From the NCBI GenBank assembly GCA_018816605.1, contig JAHIVS010000148.1, forward strand, positions 1 through 40,238: a stretch of DNA of 40,238 nt, read 5' to 3'. The translations under genes were made by a program, and so were the position numbers. The stretch is from Pseudomonadota bacterium (GTDB lineage: Bacteria; Desulfobacterota; Desulfobacteria; Desulfobacterales; Desulfobacteraceae). The stretch's first letter is position 1. The number at the start of each line of letters is the position of its first letter. Positions 6,790-14,662 of the stretch are shown piece after piece. The notes below the pieces were generated by a model. It was not told where the DNA came from. It worked only from the letters and a program-made list of their open reading frames with translations, and ran no database searches.

Positions 6790-8214
6790 TTACCGGCTTT
6801 TAATACTGATATTATATTTTTTCATGCGCTTCCACACCGTGATTCTGGAAACGCCCAGGTATTCTGCGGCCCTGGTCTGATTCCCCTCGGCCTGCTTCAG
6901 GGCAGCGATAAGGGCCTCCCTTTGGCTTTGTTTTACCATCACCGTCGTCCTTTGGGGAAAAATACTGCCAGGCTCTTCTCCAAGGTCTGGTTTTATATTT
7001 TTATCTGTCTTGGGTGGCAAAGACGGGGCCAGACTTTTGTACACCACTTTTTCCGGCAGGTGTTCCGAACGGATACTCTTTCCCCTTGCCAGGACAAAGG
7101 CATATTCCACGGCATTTCTCAATTCCCGGATATTGCCCGGCCAGGGATAGGAAACCATTGCCCGCATGGCTTCCGGTGTAAACCCCAGGATATTTTTTCC
7201 TGTCTTGTCGGCATGGATACTGATAAAATGCTGGATAATCAGGGTGATATCATCCCTGCGAAGGCGCAGGGGTGGGCAGGTCATGGGAAAGACATTAATC
7301 CTGAAAAAAAGATCTTCCCGGAACTTTTCCTGTTCAATCAGGGAATCAAGGTTTTTATTGGTGGCGGTAATAATCCGGACATCAATGGGGATGGATTTAT
7401 TTTCCCCCACCCGCTGGATCATTTGCTCTTCCAGAACCCGTAAAAGCTTGACCTGTACAGACAAGGGAATATCCCCTATTTCATCTAAAAAAATGGTGCC
7501 CGTATGGGCGGCCTCAAATCTTCCGACCCGATCCACATCGGCTCCGGTGTAGGCGCCCTTGATATGACCGAACAACTCACTTTCCAAGATGCTTTCACTT
7601 AAGGCCGCACAATTGACCTTGATAAAAGGTTTTTTTGCACGGGTTCCGATTTCGTGGAGGGCCTTTGCCACCATTTCCTTACCGGTTCCGCTTTCCCCCA
7701 GAATCATGACCGGCGTGTCCAGGGATGCCACACTTTCAATGTTTTCAAAAAGATTCTGCATGACCGCAGTCCGGCCGATTATCCCATGGAATCCGTCATC
7801 AATATGGTACATCCTCCTGATGGATGCCAGCTCGTTCTTATAGTGGATATTTTCCGATATATCCTTAAGGGTTTCCACAGCCCCCACAATTTCATTCTTG
7901 TCGTCAAAGAGCACGGTGGCTGTCTTGACAATGGGGACGGCCCGGTTATCGGCTGCCGTTATCACACATTTCTTATCCCGGACATGGCCTGCTGAAAAAA
8001 GGCCGCACCAATCCTTTCCCCTGCCCGTTCCCTTTATTTCGCACCCCGTACAATTGAGCAGCCTGCAGGATCTGCCCTTGAGCTTTTCTTCCGAATACCC
8101 TGTCATGAGCTGGGCAGAATGATTTGCCGCTATAAAATTGCCCTGGGCATCCACAATAATGATCCCGTCCTGGACCGAATCAATAATCGGCCGCCATTGC
8201 TTTCCAATGTTCAT
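6790..8214 (-). CDS. Sigma-54-dependent transcriptional activator with cysteine-rich PAS domain
   Basis: The product is about 474 residues. Residues 1-125 are a PAS sensor containing four clustered cysteines (50, 55, 58, 70; CRLLNCTGC). Residues about 140-380 are the AAA+ domain with Walker A (GESGTGKE), the sigma-54 contact loop GAYTGA (220-225; Tyr for the commoner Phe), Walker B (IFLDEIGD) and the WPGNIREL segment. The C-terminus is a Fis-type helix-turn-helix (NQTRAAEYLGVSRITVWKRMK). The ATG at 8214 is preferred to 8220 because GGAGG then has a seven-base spacing. It is divergent from the rhodanese/octaheme operon, whose promoter is a sigma-54 type, so it is very likely that operon's activator. 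The cysteines suggest redox, metal or sulfur sensing (inference). Confidence 0.93.
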   Translation of the reverse strand: MNIGKQWRPIIDSVQDGIIIVDAQGNFIAANHSAQLMTGYSEEKLKGRSCRLLNCTGCEIKGTGRGKDWCGLFSAGHVRDKKCVITAADNRAVPIVKTATVLFDDKNEIVGAVETLKDISENIHYKNELASIRRMYHIDDGFHGIIGRTAVMQNLFENIESVASLDTPVMILGESGTGKEMVAKALHEIGTRAKKPFIKVNCAALSESILESELFGHIKGAYTGADVDRVGRFEAAHTGTIFLDEIGDIPLSVQVKLLRVLEEQMIQRVGENKSIPIDVRIITATNKNLDSLIEQEKFREDLFFRINVFPMTCPPLRLRRDDITLIIQHFISIHADKTGKNILGFTPEAMRAMVSYPWPGNIRELRNAVEYAFVLARGKSIRSEHLPEKVVYKSLAPSLPPKTDKNIKPDLGEEPGSIFPQRTTVMVKQSQREALIAALKQAEGNQTRAAEYLGVSRITVWKRMKKYNISIKSR

Positions 8215-8227
8215 TTTCATCCCTCCC

Positions 8228-8242
8228 GTTAACACAGTTAAC
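8228..8242. promoter_or_regulatory. Candidate tandem activator binding site (two GTTAAC)
   Basis: Two GTTAAC hexamers at 8228-8233 and 8237-8242 (nine bases apart), with a related ATTAAC at 8260-8265, lie about 160-175 bases upstream of the predicted start at about 8403. They also overlap the leader of the divergent activator gene, so they could serve both activation and autoregulation. Tentative, since it rests on pattern only. Confidence 0.45.
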
Positions 8243-8376
8243 GCTAAACTTAATACAGAATTAACACTTTGGCAACACTCTCCCTGGGTTTAAATTTGCA
8301 AAAAAAGATTGCATTTACGCCGAATTAATAATAAATTAAAAGAGTTGAATCAATAATCCCATTGCATGTATTTCTC

Positions 8377-8392
8377 TGGCACACCCTTTGCT
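8377..8392 (+). promoter_or_regulatory. Predicted sigma-54 promoter of the rhodanese / octaheme operon
   Basis: TGGCACACCCTTTGCT matches the -24 (TGGCAC) and -12 (TTTGCT) elements with exact GG-N10-GC spacing. Transcription would start near 8403, giving a leader of about 80 bases before the ATG at 8486. An activator gene for this sigma factor is divergent. Confidence 0.8.
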
Positions 8393-8485
8393 TTCTTTAC
8401 AGCAATGACGGCGCAACCATAAAAACAGGAGCCGGGATCATCCGGCCGGCAAAATAAAAATCGCAATTTTAAATTGAGGAGTCCT

Positions 8486-9586
8486 ATGAAACCGAACATG
8501 TCTAAACAACTGCTCATGACCCTGGCAGCAGGCCTTGTAATTTTTGCCTGCACATTAACGGCATCTGCAGATAATGCCAAAGAACCCTGGATGTTTGACC
8601 AGATCGTGGATGTTGACTTTGTTATTTCAAAGGTCAGCGTCCCCATGGCCGACGATGTTATGCTCATTGATGCCAGACCCTATCTGGTCAAATATGCCAA
8701 AGGCTATATTCCCGGAGCCGTGAACATTCCCTTTACCGAGTTTGACCAAAAAACAGATCTGCTGCCCAAAAATAAAAACACCCTGCTCATCTATTATTGC
8801 GAAGGTCTGGAATGCAAACTAAGCCATAAATCCGCATTCAAGGCCAGGGCCCTCGGGTATACCAATGTCAAGGTTTTTGCCATGGGATATCCGGAATGGA
8901 TGAAACAAAAGGGGGCCTATTCGGCCATTACCGCCGAGCAGGTGGCGGCACAGATTGCAGCCAACGACACCCTGGTCGTGGATTCACGCCCCCTGAAACC
9001 CATGTACGAAAAGGCCCACATCCCAACGGCCATCAGCATCCCCTTTTCCCAGTTTGATCTGCTCAAGGCAAAACTGCCCAGGGAGCTTTCCTGCCCCATT
9101 ATTTTCTATTGCGGCGGTCTTGACTGCAAACTCAGTCATCAATCTGCTGCCAAAGCCATTGTCCTGGGGTATAAAAATGTCTCTGTATTTGAAACCGGCT
9201 ATCCTGCCTGGAAAGCCAAATTTGGAGATGCCGCTGCCGGCGTTGGCGTCGCAGCAGGTGAAGTGGAGGGATCCATTGAGCTTGAACGGTTTAAAACCAT
9301 TATGGCAAACACACCCCAGTCCATTACCCTCATCGATGTCAGGGATGCGGATGAATTTGCCAAGGGTCATTTTAAAACATCCGTAAACATTCCCGTTGAG
9401 AACTTAAAACCCAGAATAAAAGACCTTGCTTCGGATAAACCCGTGGTATTTGTCTGCTCAACCGGTGCCAGAAGCGGTGAGGCATATTACATGGTTAAAG
9501 ATGTCAGACCTGACCTGGATGCCTATTACGTGGAAGCACAAATTGATTTTAAAAAAGACGGCTCCTTTGCATTCAAAAAAAATTAA
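8486..9586 (+). CDS. Exported triple-rhodanese protein
   Basis: The 366-residue protein has a signal peptide (about residues 1-28) and three rhodanese-like domains (about 35-145, 148-250, 263-360). Domains 1 and 2 resemble each other closely and share an unusual loop: CEGLECKLSH (Cys105, Cys110) and CGGLDCKLSH (Cys209, Cys214). Domain 3 has a more ordinary loop, CSTGARSG (Cys324). Rhodaneses carry sulfane sulfur as a cysteine persulfide, so this may bind or deliver sulfur in the periplasm for the downstream octaheme enzyme. The ATG at 8486 has GAGGA five bases before it and is preferred to the TTG at 8474. It is the first gene after the sigma-54 promoter. Confidence 0.9.
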   Translation: MKPNMSKQLLMTLAAGLVIFACTLTASADNAKEPWMFDQIVDVDFVISKVSVPMADDVMLIDARPYLVKYAKGYIPGAVNIPFTEFDQKTDLLPKNKNTLLIYYCEGLECKLSHKSAFKARALGYTNVKVFAMGYPEWMKQKGAYSAITAEQVAAQIAANDTLVVDSRPLKPMYEKAHIPTAISIPFSQFDLLKAKLPRELSCPIIFYCGGLDCKLSHQSAAKAIVLGYKNVSVFETGYPAWKAKFGDAAAGVGVAAGEVEGSIELERFKTIMANTPQSITLIDVRDADEFAKGHFKTSVNIPVENLKPRIKDLASDKPVVFVCSTGARSGEAYYMVKDVRPDLDAYYVEAQIDFKKDGSFAFKKN

Positions 9587-9614
9587 TCTCTTTAAAACAT
9601 AAAGGAAAAATACA

Positions 9615-9965
9615 ATGCTAAAAAAAATACTCATCACCGGCATTCTTGTCATGTTCACTCTGGGCTCCCTTTCGGCAGCCATGGCCTCCGAAGGTCCGGA
9701 CGGCAATAAGAGAAAAGGCAAATACACCTATCGCAAAGTGGTAAAAGCCTGTTTTGACAGGGGGGCTGTGGATTCGGAAACTCCCAAGGTCAGCCCGGCC
9801 GAAAAGAAACAGGCAGAATGGAAAGCAATTTTTGAGGGGAAAAAATTCAGCGAATTCGGGTGTGACCAGGAATGGGCAGCCTTGAGCGATGAGGACACCC
9901 TGGACATCTATTCTTATTTTTACAATTCTGCGGCTGACTCTCCCACCCCCGCAACCTGTAAATAA
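9615..9965 (+). CDS. Small exported protein resembling a heme-less cytochrome c
   Basis: The 116-residue product has a signal peptide (about residues 1-24, ending AMAS). The rest looks like a small class I cytochrome c in composition and order: a GKYTYRK lead-in where heme attachment is expected, a central Lys/Glu-rich helix, and a C-terminal helix (DTLDIYSYFYN) followed by TPATCK. However, the expected CxxCH reads VVKACFD, so the first cysteine and the histidine ligand are absent and heme c cannot attach in the normal way. Three cysteines remain (KAC, FGC, TCK). It lies between the triple rhodanese and the octaheme cytochrome and is probably secreted with them. The relation to cytochrome c is my reading, not proven. 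Confidence 0.7.
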   Translation: MLKKILITGILVMFTLGSLSAAMASEGPDGNKRKGKYTYRKVVKACFDRGAVDSETPKVSPAEKKQAEWKAIFEGKKFSEFGCDQEWAALSDEDTLDIYSYFYNSAADSPTPATCK

Positions 9966-10027
9966 TTTGGCCTCCGGGTGTGGCCCTGGCCATACCCGGA
10001 TTCATTGTTCATCAACCTGGAGGTTTT

Positions 10028-11668
10028 ATGGGAAAAACAAAAACCAGCTATGGCAAACACCCCATGGGAATGCTTTTGGCCCTGATATTTGCCGCCTTGA
10101 TCTTGCCCGGGGCCCAGGCAGCGACGCCGACAGACACAATAGATGAGGCCCTGGGAATGAAACTGGCCCAGCAGGCTGTCCGGGGGAGCAAACACTGGAC
10201 CACCACCGATCATTCAAAAATGGATATCCTGAAACAAAATTTTACATCCGGAGATGAAATCACCCAGGCCTGCCTCTCCTGCCACAATGAAGCCTCCATG
10301 CAGTTCAAGGAGACCATTCACTGGACCTGGAAAGTCCCATCTGAAAAAGAAGGGATCATGAACGGAAAAGCCGGACATGCCATCAACAATTTTTGTATTT
10401 CCGGAAATGCCATGGAAGACAAGGGGTGTCTGAGCTGCCATGCGGGCTGGAACGGAACCCAGGGCCAGGTCAATTGCCTGGCCTGCCACGGGGCCCAAAA
10501 ATTCAATTATAAGGAGGTCTTTGACGACCTGAAAGCCTTTGAAGGGGATGAAGACCCGGACACCCTTGAAATCGTAAGGGAGCTCCAGGCAGAGGTTAAA
10601 AATGCCGTCCAGAAAATCACCCTGCCCCAGCGGGAAAACTGCGGGGAATGCCATTTTAAAGGCGGCGGCGGTGACGGGGTGAAACACGGAGACCTGGATA
10701 CCTCCCTGGCCAAACCCAACAAGATGCTGGATGTTCACATGGCCGCCGAAGGGGCTGATTTTGCCTGTGTCCGGTGCCATACCACGGTCAATCACAATAT
10801 TGCCGGCCGTCTGTATACACGTCCTGCGGCAGCGGAACGTAAAAGTCTGATCCAGGACGACATGGCCTCAAAAATCACCTGCGAATCCTGCCACAGCAGC
10901 CTGCCCCATAAACAAGCCGATTCAAAAATGAACGACCACACAGACAAGGTGGCCTGCCAGTCCTGTCACATTCCCGAATATGCACGGGTCAATCCCACCA
11001 TGATGTGGTGGGACTGGACAAAGGCCGGTAACCTCAAGGACGGCAAGCCCTATGTGACAAACGGGGAATTCGGCAAACCCGTCTACAAGTCCATCAAAGG
11101 AGAGTTCAGATGGGAAAAGAACGTTCAGCCTGAATATTTCTGGTACAATGGTTCTTTTGACAATATCGGGATAAAAGATGAGATTGATCCTTCAACCATT
11201 GTCCAGGTCAGCCATCCGTTGGGCGACAAAAACGACAAAGATTCCCGGATACATCCGTTTAAAATCCACAGGGGAAAGCAGCCCTATGACAAGATCAGCA
11301 AACAGATGGTGGCACCGCTTCTGTCCGGCCCCAAGGGCTTCTGGACCACCTTTGACATGAACGATGCCATCATTCGGGGCAATAAGACCCTGGATGTGCC
11401 CTATTCAGGGGAATTTGACCATGTGGAGACCACCTATGCCTTTCCCATCACCCATATGGTGGCGCCCAGGGAAAATGCCCTGGACTGCAACCAATGTCAT
11501 ATTCGGAAAGATTCCCGCCTGGCCAATATCACCGACATTTATCTGCCCGGACGGGACAGGTCCAATTTAATTGACAGCCTAGGCATGGTGGCCGTTCTGG
11601 GGGCCCTGGTCGGGGTAATGCTCCACGGGCTTGGCCGGTTCTTCACCCGGAACGGAAAGGAGGAATAG
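10028..11668 (+). CDS. otr: Octaheme c-type cytochrome, tetrathionate reductase family
   Basis: The 546-residue protein has a signal peptide (about 1-31) and exactly eight CxxCH motifs, starting at residues 82, 134, 150, 205, 247, 285, 310 and 487. The seven-plus-one spacing, with a long heme-free stretch before the last site, matches octaheme tetrathionate reductase (OTR). OTR from Shewanella reduces tetrathionate, and also nitrite and hydroxylamine in vitro. Here a C-terminal membrane helix (about 516-536) with a basic tail anchors it. The ATG at 10028 follows GGAGG; an upstream in-frame codon at 9980 has none. Four bases separate it from the cytochrome b gene, its likely electron donor or acceptor. 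The physiological substrate is not determinable; the rhodanese partner favours a sulfur compound. Confidence 0.9.
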   Translation: MGKTKTSYGKHPMGMLLALIFAALILPGAQAATPTDTIDEALGMKLAQQAVRGSKHWTTTDHSKMDILKQNFTSGDEITQACLSCHNEASMQFKETIHWTWKVPSEKEGIMNGKAGHAINNFCISGNAMEDKGCLSCHAGWNGTQGQVNCLACHGAQKFNYKEVFDDLKAFEGDEDPDTLEIVRELQAEVKNAVQKITLPQRENCGECHFKGGGGDGVKHGDLDTSLAKPNKMLDVHMAAEGADFACVRCHTTVNHNIAGRLYTRPAAAERKSLIQDDMASKITCESCHSSLPHKQADSKMNDHTDKVACQSCHIPEYARVNPTMMWWDWTKAGNLKDGKPYVTNGEFGKPVYKSIKGEFRWEKNVQPEYFWYNGSFDNIGIKDEIDPSTIVQVSHPLGDKNDKDSRIHPFKIHRGKQPYDKISKQMVAPLLSGPKGFWTTFDMNDAIIRGNKTLDVPYSGEFDHVETTYAFPITHMVAPRENALDCNQCHIRKDSRLANITDIYLPGRDRSNLIDSLGMVAVLGALVGVMLHGLGRFFTRNGKEE

Positions 11669-11671
11669 AAG

Positions 11672-12316
11672 ATGGTGGTTAAAACAATCAAAAAAGTATA
11701 TTTGTATACACGGTTTGAGCGCCTCTGGCACTGGCTCCAGGGATTGATGATCCTGGTGCTCATGGTCACCGGTTTTGAGGTCCACGGCACCTTTACCCTG
11801 ATGGGGTTCCAGACAGCCGTGACGGTTCATAATTTTGTAGGGCTTTCCTGGCTGGTTCTGTTTGCCTTCTTTGTGTTCTGGCTTTTCACCACCGGGGAAT
11901 GGAAACAATATATCCCCACCACCAAAAAGCTGTTTGATGTTATTTTTTACTATATGTTCGGCATTTTCAAAGGCCAGGAGCACCCGGTCCAGAAATCCAA
12001 AGGGGCCAAACACAATCCCCTTCAGCGCCTTGCCTATCTGGGCATTTCTGCCATGCTTCTGCCCCTGCAGATGGCAACCGGCCTTATCTACTATTTGTAT
12101 AATTACATGCCCGGAAGCTTTTCCCTGTCACCGCTGGCCCTTGTCCACACCCTCCTGGCATTTCTTCTGGTAAATTTTCTGATCATCCACGTGTACATGA
12201 CCACCACAGGCCATTCTCTTTTCAGTCATATTGCCGGTATGATCTCGGGATGGGAAGAGATTTATGAAACGACCCATATCCAGGAATGGGAAAACAAGGC
12301 CACCAAAAAAGGATAG
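11672..12316 (+). CDS. Cytochrome b (Ni-Fe hydrogenase / formate dehydrogenase gamma type)
   Basis: The 214-residue membrane protein has four main helices and the histidines expected of this cytochrome b family: FERLWHW (His20), VTVHNFVG (His53), and in the last helix LVHTLL with IIHVYMTTTGH. These ligate two b hemes in relatives and connect quinones to periplasmic redox partners. It begins four bases after the octaheme gene, with GGAGG overlapping that gene's end, so the two are co-translated and should form a complex. It ends the operon; a strong terminator follows. The direction of electron flow (quinol to OTR is most likely) is inference. Confidence 0.9.
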   Translation: MVVKTIKKVYLYTRFERLWHWLQGLMILVLMVTGFEVHGTFTLMGFQTAVTVHNFVGLSWLVLFAFFVFWLFTTGEWKQYIPTTKKLFDVIFYYMFGIFKGQEHPVQKSKGAKHNPLQRLAYLGISAMLLPLQMATGLIYYLYNYMPGSFSLSPLALVHTLLAFLLVNFLIIHVYMTTTGHSLFSHIAGMISGWEEIYETTHIQEWENKATKKG

Positions 12317-12343
12317 AAAGAACCCTTTCAACCCAAACACCCG

Positions 12344-12378
12344 CCGGGGCAGAATTATTCTGCCCCGGATTCATTTTT
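12344..12378 (+). terminator. Rho-independent terminator of the rhodanese / octaheme operon
   Basis: An 11-base perfect stem (CCGGGGCAGAA at 12344-12354 with its complement at 12358-12368) has a three-base loop and is followed by a T run at 12374-12378. It lies 28 bases after the cytochrome b stop. Confidence 0.85.
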
Positions 12379-12799
12379 CCCGTCCGAAACCTGATCAAGA
12401 CCCGCTCTGATTTTTGAACAGATTTCATTGGCCCGGATGGGCTTTCTAATATACCCCATGATACCCGGGACCTGTGTGCAGCTAATTATTTCTGTCACCT
12501 GATATCCAAGCAGGTTTAAAAAAGATTCAGGATGACTTCATTTATTGGTGTTGAAACTGCCAGGACAACTGGGGGGGGCAACACAACATTCCTGTTGAAT
12601 TTAATGCTGTTTGAAATTGATCCTCATCACTGGCAATCATTGCCTTTGGTTCCGTGATGGCGTGCGTTGTCTGTTTAATCAATTGTGCCGGCCTCTGGCC
12701 TGCGTCCATCACATAATCCGCAAGCCCGGTGGCAACGGCACTTCTGGGCATACCCGCATGCTTGGCAGGCATGGCCTTGAAAAAACGATTCAAAGGCAC
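12355..12799 (-). pseudogene. Remains of a CheB-type hybrid histidine kinase
   Basis: The 655-base gap between the cytochrome b and hemolysin-III genes contains two decayed coding pieces on the minus strand. The upstream piece (12799 to 12542) carries the CheB methylesterase C-terminal signature GMPRSAVATGLADYV, then a degenerate tail and a stop. The downstream piece (12537 to 12355) reads as the two ends of a receiver domain, LLGYQVTEIIS joined directly to GYIRKPI and EICSKIRAGLD, with the phospho-acceptor middle missing. This fits a CheB/CheR-kinase-receiver fusion that lost its centre by deletion. Neither piece has a ribosome site. Its last codons run into the operon terminator. Expression is unlikely. 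Confidence 0.75.
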
Positions 12800-12971
12800 C
12801 CAGGCTGGCAGATGTAAAAAAAATGTAATTATTCGCTTTTTCCTGTGGTATATGGCGCCATAATTTAATAATAGGGAGGATGGATCAAAATTTGCCAGTT
12901 CTGATATGTCCCCAAAAAGGGAGACCGGTTACGGGCTGATTCAGAAGATATGGCCATGGAAAGGAGAAAAC

Positions 12972-13622
12972 ATGAGTGTCAGGATTCAGGAATCGTTTAA
13001 TTTTTATTCCCACCTGGTGGGGGGAATTGCAGCCCTTGTGGGAACCATATACCTGGCAAAGGTGGCAAGCCATTCGGCATCCGCTTTGATCACAGCGCTC
13101 ATCTACGGTCTTTCCATTGTATTTCTCTTTTTTGCAAGCACCCTTTACCATCGATTCAAAAAAGAAGAAAACGAGCTTTCCTTCTGGCGAAAAATGGACC
13201 GGCTGGCCATTTTTTTCATGATTGCCGGCACCTATACCCCCATCTGCTACTTTTGCCTGGAAGGGCCTTGGCGCTGGACCATGATCGCAATCCAGTGGGG
13301 ACTTGTGGGCTTTGGAATCATTTCCCAATTGTGGTTTCCACGGGCCCCCAGAACCCTTTATGTGCTCATATACATTGTCATGGGCTGGGCCGCCCTCTTT
13401 CCCATAAAACAGATGCTGGCAAACATGTCCCTGTCCCAGGAGGTGTTATTGTTTTCCGGCGGGGCTGCCTTTACCCTGGGCGGCCTTATCTATGCCATTA
13501 AAAAACCCCGGCTTGTCCCGGGAATCTTCAGCTTTCATGAGTTGTTCCATGTCCTGATTCTTGTGGGCGGTGCCCTCCACTATGCCATGATTTACCGGGT
13601 GTATTTTGAAATTGTCGCATAA
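12972..13622 (+). CDS. Hemolysin III / PAQR-family membrane protein (YqfA-like)
   Basis: The 216-residue protein has about seven membrane helices. Family marks are FNFYSHLVGG in the first helix, ASTLYHRF, the MDRLAIFFMIAGTYTPIC segment, and a C-terminal SFHELFHVLILVGGALHY; the Ser, Asp and His residues in these blocks form the metal-binding site in PAQR/alkaline ceramidase-type proteins. Bacterial members have no settled function; they affect membrane lipid homeostasis in some species, and the hemolysin name is historical. The ATG at 12972 is chosen because AAAGGAGA precedes it; an upstream in-frame codon at 12906 lacks one. A lipase-like gene follows after 12 bases and may be co-transcribed. 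Confidence 0.88.
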   Translation: MSVRIQESFNFYSHLVGGIAALVGTIYLAKVASHSASALITALIYGLSIVFLFFASTLYHRFKKEENELSFWRKMDRLAIFFMIAGTYTPICYFCLEGPWRWTMIAIQWGLVGFGIISQLWFPRAPRTLYVLIYIVMGWAALFPIKQMLANMSLSQEVLLFSGGAAFTLGGLIYAIKKPRLVPGIFSFHELFHVLILVGGALHYAMIYRVYFEIVA

Positions 13623-13634
13623 GATCTAACGCAT

Positions 13635-14519
13635 TTGGAAACCCCGGGGGATAAAAAAAAGAAGGTAAACGCCCATTGTGATGGTCTTCTTGGCAAAGAG
13701 CGCCGACGTTTCCATGCCGCCTACCAGACCTATTTTCTGAAAGGAGAAACAAAGCCCAGGCAGATCGGGGAACCCTTTCTTCTGCACAATGGATCTGCTA
13801 GGACCGGGATTCTCCTGGTCCACGGATTAATGGCCGCACCCGAAGAAGTCCGGGAATGGGCCCAGTTTTTATATGCAAAAGGATATACGGTCTATGCCCC
13901 AAGGCTTGAAGGACACGGTACCTCTGCAATTGACCTGTCAACCAAGCGCCATGAAGACTGGATAGAATCGGTGGACCGGGGGGTTGAAATTTTAAAAAGC
14001 TGCTGCGACCGAATCATAATTGGCGGCTTTTCAACAGGGGCTGGGTTGGCGCTTTACCAGGCTCTTCTGAAACCTGCTGATTTTGAGGCTGTTATCTCCA
14101 TCTCCGCCCCCCTTAAATTCAAAGGGGTTTCAACCCGTTTTGTGGAAATTCTCCAGGCATGGAATCTGTTTGCCGCCAAACTGGGAATGACCGGATTAAC
14201 AAAGACCTATGCCCGAAACCATCCGGACAACCCCCACATCAATTACCATCGCTGCCCCATCCAGGGCATTGTGGAGGTGAAAGCCCTCATGAGAAAGGTA
14301 AGTGCCGCCCTTTGCTCCCTGAAGATTCCCGTCCTGATTGTCCAGGGCAGAAATGATCCCAAGGTGGACGGTAAAAGCGGGCAAAAACTCTTCCGGCAAA
14401 TCCCCCATGCCCATTACCGGGAAATTGACTTTCACCTCCACGGGATTATCCGGGGCCCCATATCCCTGGATGTGTTCCGGGCGGTTGAAGATTTTCTCAA
14501 TACCCGCTATCCGGTTTGA
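13635..14519 (+). CDS. Alpha/beta hydrolase (carboxylesterase / monoacylglycerol lipase type)
   Basis: The 294-residue protein has the fold marks of small esterases: LLVHGLM as oxyanion-hole strand, the nucleophile elbow GGFSTGAG, the acid in VQGRNDPKV and a C-terminal His in DFHLHGI. Length and the EGHGTS segment match carboxylesterases such as Est30 or monoglyceride lipases. No signal peptide is seen, so it is cytoplasmic. The only usable start after the previous stop is TTG at 13635, and no clear ribosome site precedes it, so the N-terminus is uncertain. Coupling to the PAQR-like gene suggests a lipid-related substrate, which is inference. Confidence 0.85.
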   Translation: METPGDKKKKVNAHCDGLLGKERRRFHAAYQTYFLKGETKPRQIGEPFLLHNGSARTGILLVHGLMAAPEEVREWAQFLYAKGYTVYAPRLEGHGTSAIDLSTKRHEDWIESVDRGVEILKSCCDRIIIGGFSTGAGLALYQALLKPADFEAVISISAPLKFKGVSTRFVEILQAWNLFAAKLGMTGLTKTYARNHPDNPHINYHRCPIQGIVEVKALMRKVSAALCSLKIPVLIVQGRNDPKVDGKSGQKLFRQIPHAHYREIDFHLHGIIRGPISLDVFRAVEDFLNTRYPV

Positions 14520-14615
14520 TCCCGGGTCAGGCTTTCTTTTAGTCCCAAAAGCTGGGATTCCAACCGTTTAAAAGCGTTACCCGAAAAATAGGGGTCCTTT
14601 CATGAAAAAAGAATT

Positions 14616-14660
14616 AAAAAAAAACAGGACTCAAGGGCTGCACGGGGACCGCTATCCTGT
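14616..14660 (-). terminator. Probable terminator for the minus-strand FeS gene
   Basis: On the minus strand ACAGGA (14660-14655) pairs with TCCTGT (14629-14624) around a 25-base GC-rich loop, and a run of nine T residues follows immediately. The stem is short, so efficiency is uncertain. Confidence 0.45.
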
Positions 14661-14662
14661 GT

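Noticed and set aside
8282..8330. Possible second sigma-54 site upstream of the rhodanese gene (TTGCA ... TTGCA)
   Set aside because: The distance between the putative GG and GC is wrong by two bases; the site at 8377 fits exactly.
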